Notes under the pieces: generated by a model
What the model saw: only the letters and a program-made list of their open reading frames with translations
Databases searched by the model: none
Told to the model about the DNA's origin: nothing
Made by a program: the position numbers and the translations under genes
Part shown: positions 61,875-64,000 of the stretch, piece after piece
Numbering within the stretch: position 1 is the first letter of the stretch
Layout of the letters: each line of letters opens with the position of its first letter
Assembly (NCBI RefSeq): GCF_024721155.1
Contig: NZ_JAHVAP010000005.1
Coordinates: 620,001 to 684,000, forward strand
Length of the DNA stretch: 64,000 bases
From: Mucilaginibacter phenanthrenivorans
Lineage (GTDB): Bacteria > Bacteroidota > Bacteroidia > Sphingobacteriales > Sphingobacteriaceae
Direction: 5' to 3'

Positions 61875-63368
61875 TCATTCCTCCAGGTGCTTCAAATGTT
61901 CTGTACCATTTGTATTTTTAGGGTTTAACTCCAACGAACGTTTGAAGTTTTTAATGGCAAGTTCCTTATCCCCCATATTTTCATAAGCTTCGGCAAGGCT
62001 GTCATAGGTGTTATAGCTTTCGGGGTAAAGGCTAACATTTAACTTAAAGATCTGCAAAGCCTGCTCTTTTTTACCTTTTCCTGCAAGTTTATATGCCCAG
62101 TTATTCACATCATTTTCTACCAGGCTAAAACCGGGGTTATCTTTCTTTAGTTCGCCAACTATTTCAATGGCCTTATCAAAACCTCTTTTCTCCAATTCGG
62201 CCAGCAGTTGATTTATTGCAGGTGAAAAGCCAAATCCATCAGATGCAATCTGCGCCGGAGTATAATAATTTTCGTTGAAGATTTTTTCAGCTATCTTACC
62301 GAGATCATTATTTGCAGTTTGAGAAAATTGATTCACCAATAAAACCACTCCAAAATTCATTTCGGGGTAAAGCATAAAATAGGTGGTAAAGCCCAGGGTG
62401 GTTCCGTCATCGTGGATGGTTAGCTTTCCGTCTCCCGTTTTATTAATGAACCAGTTTAGTCCAAGCGCAAAAGTATTCACATCTCCCCATACAGGTTGAT
62501 GCGTCATTTTTACTGCAGGATCCTTTTCATCAAGCTGAAATCTTATATATTTTATCATATCATCTATGCTCGAATGTAAACCACCGGCAGCCCACGCATC
62601 TTTCGGAATATACGGCATAGCCATCCCTTTGTCGTTATAGGCTGTAGCTAAAAGACCTGCTTTATCTGCCGGGACTGTCATAAAAGTATGGTCCATTTTA
62701 AGCGGCCCGGTAACGTATTCCCTTAGCAATTCCTCGTAAGGTTTTTGATAGATATTTTCCAGGATTATGCCCAGTAGCTGAGCTGCTACATTAGAGTGCG
62801 CCGGAATTATTCCCGGAACAGTATCCACTTTGGCTTTGTGCAAATCTGCCAGCAGGTTTTCCTTTGTGTAACCGTTGTGCAGCTTGGCCATGGCGAAAGA
62901 CATGGAATCCGGGCTTAGATTCTTAAATGCGTCTGGCTTATCAGGCAAATTATCAGGCAGACGCGAAGTAAGATTTACGAGGTGAAGCAGTTGAATTGGT
63001 TTCCCTTTATATTCAAGATTGGGGTAATTTCCCTTCAGGTACTTACGGATGTCATCGTCCAGTTTTACCCTTTTCTCCAATACTGCATGAGCCAGCAAAA
63101 GGCTCCCGAATGTTTTGGTTATTGAGCCAATTTCATATAGCGTTTGTCCGGTTGGTTTTTGGTTTTCATCTTTTTTAATACTGCCGTAGTTATATTGATA
63201 TGTTTTACCATCCTTAATAACTCCGGCAGAAAACCCAATCCACAAATTACCTTTTATAAAATCACGCGCCGCATGGTCAACAATGGTATCGATTTTTTGG
63301 CTATCCTGAGCAAAGGCGATGCACGTTGCCTGGCTTAGCACGACAATTACTAAAATAAGCTTTTTCAC
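61875..63368 (-). CDS. Beta-lactamase-fold serine hydrolase with C-terminal TPR
   Basis: A 497-residue exported protein. The start codon is GTG at 63368, accepted because the signal peptide (MKKLILVIVVLSQATCIAFAQ) begins exactly there. The beta-lactamase domain (~30-345) has the SxxK motif Ser82-Ile-Thr-Lys85 (EIGSITKTFGS) and HDDGTTLGF near its end as the KTG-like position. Residues ~390-490 carry TPR units (YNTYDSLAEAYENMGDKELAI, NFKRSLELNPKN). Similar proteins in Bacteroidota are D-aminopeptidase or esterase-like. Follows the DUF4097 gene by 37 bp and is probably co-transcribed. Confidence 0.9.
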   Translation of the reverse strand: MKKLILVIVVLSQATCIAFAQDSQKIDTIVDHAARDFIKGNLWIGFSAGVIKDGKTYQYNYGSIKKDENQKPTGQTLYEIGSITKTFGSLLLAHAVLEKRVKLDDDIRKYLKGNYPNLEYKGKPIQLLHLVNLTSRLPDNLPDKPDAFKNLSPDSMSFAMAKLHNGYTKENLLADLHKAKVDTVPGIIPAHSNVAAQLLGIILENIYQKPYEELLREYVTGPLKMDHTFMTVPADKAGLLATAYNDKGMAMPYIPKDAWAAGGLHSSIDDMIKYIRFQLDEKDPAVKMTHQPVWGDVNTFALGLNWFINKTGDGKLTIHDDGTTLGFTTYFMLYPEMNFGVVLLVNQFSQTANNDLGKIAEKIFNENYYTPAQIASDGFGFSPAINQLLAELEKRGFDKAIEIVGELKKDNPGFSLVENDVNNWAYKLAGKGKKEQALQIFKLNVSLYPESYNTYDSLAEAYENMGDKELAIKNFKRSLELNPKNTNGTEHLKHLEE

Positions 63369-63405
63369 GTTTTATGTATGGTTGATAATTAAGCTTACCA
63401 TTTAC

Positions 63406-64000
63406 CTATTTCGCCTTCCGGATATAGATATTACCGTTCATATTCTTCATCATCATCTCGGGGCCGCCGCCATCAATTTTGCCGTATACCCAATCCTCTA
63501 TTTTCACACTGTACATGCCGCCCTTGCTGCCGTTTGTATGGGTTACCGTTGGTTTATGCTGTTCAGTTGCCACATCAAAATCAGTATAGATCTCCCCGCG
63601 GTCTGATTTCAGTTTAACGTTGGCTTTAAGGCTGGCCGGGAACGTGACGTCCACATTGCCGTTAAGCGTTGTAAAAGCCATAGGCGCTTTGGGGTCGATA
63701 CTTCTAAAGGTTACTATTACGTTGCCGTTGACCGTATTGGCCACGACTGAGCCGGATACGCTGGTAGCCTTAATCGCGCCATTAACATTGGTTATTTCAA
63801 GCTCACCATTTATGTTACTTACAACTATATCGCCATCATTCACGGTTCCAAGTTTTAGCGTAACATCATTTTGAGGGATTTTTATCGACAGGTTTGTTCT
63901 TTTTCCGGCCTCGCCGCTTACGGTAACTTTATTATTATTTTCTTCAGCCTGGATCTCTGCCCTGGCACCCGATGATAATGAATGCATACCATCATGTGTC
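63406..64000 (-). CDS. DUF4097-family beta-strand repeat protein (partial, N-terminus outside window)
   Basis: The frame is open to the window edge, so the N-terminus is missing; at least 197 residues are visible. Short repeated strands of the form VSNINGELEITNVNGAIKAT and TLNGNVDVTFPA are typical of DUF4097, an adhesin-like right-handed beta-helix family found near membrane and sigma-factor genes in Bacteroidota. Probably exported. Upstream of the serine hydrolase gene in one transcript. Confidence 0.85.
   Translation of the reverse strand, partial: THDGMHSLSSGARAEIQAEENNNKVTVSGEAGKRTNLSIKIPQNDVTLKLGTVNDGDIVVSNINGELEITNVNGAIKATSVSGSVVANTVNGNVIVTFRSIDPKAPMAFTTLNGNVDVTFPASLKANVKLKSDRGEIYTDFDVATEQHKPTVTHTNGSKGGMYSVKIEDWVYGKIDGGGPEMMMKNMNGNIYIRKAK

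Overview
This 64 kb window looks like chromosome of an environmental Bacteroidota, most likely family Sphingobacteriaceae (Mucilaginibacter/Pedobacter-like). The support is a SusC/SusD pair, secreted carbohydrate-active enzymes of families GH92, GH9 and GH127, several ThuA-domain proteins, a two-component-type beta-propeller (Y_Y_Y) regulator, a Bacteroidota-style topoisomerase IV pair, many secreted proteins with MKK...Q signal peptides, and matches to the Bacteroidota promoter TTG-N17..19-TAnnTTTG. No rRNA, tRNA, CRISPR array, phage or insertion sequence was seen. The genus is an inference.

Layout. 0.1-24.1 kb is a carbohydrate/secretion region: GH92 mannosidase, a giant CheB-CheR-PAS-histidine kinase fusion, SusD and SusC, a ThuA protein, a propeller/LuxR regulator, a copper amine oxidase, an operon of three more ThuA proteins plus a DUF4468 protein, and a GH9 glucanase with a double-thioredoxin protein. 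24.6-30.3 kb is a complete mannose-family PTS locus (IIA, IIB, fused IIC-IID, EI, HPr, and a NagB-like deaminase/isomerase), which is unusual in this phylum. 30.4-41.8 kb is mostly housekeeping: topoisomerase IV A and B, cytidine deaminase, an SGNH hydrolase, small hypotheticals, and a GxxExxY gene between repeat copies.

41.9-54.1 kb is a nine-gene, same-strand cluster of secreted proteins that I mostly cannot assign. It holds two large paralogues sharing an HExxHxxHxxH motif, a beta-trefoil protein, a lipoprotein and an OmpA-anchored protein. It is divergent from a TPR histidine kinase/NarL regulator pair (54.3-56.9 kb) across a dyad-rich intergenic region. This is the best candidate for an undescribed system. 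56.9-64 kb holds a CPBP membrane protease, two beta-lactamase-fold serine hydrolases, a GH127-type arabinofuranosidase, an SMI1/KNR4 protein and a DUF4097 protein cut by the window edge.

Intergenic spaces are unusually rich in palindromic, REP-like elements of several distinct sequence families. Some are nested, and several lie between convergent genes, where they probably also end transcription.
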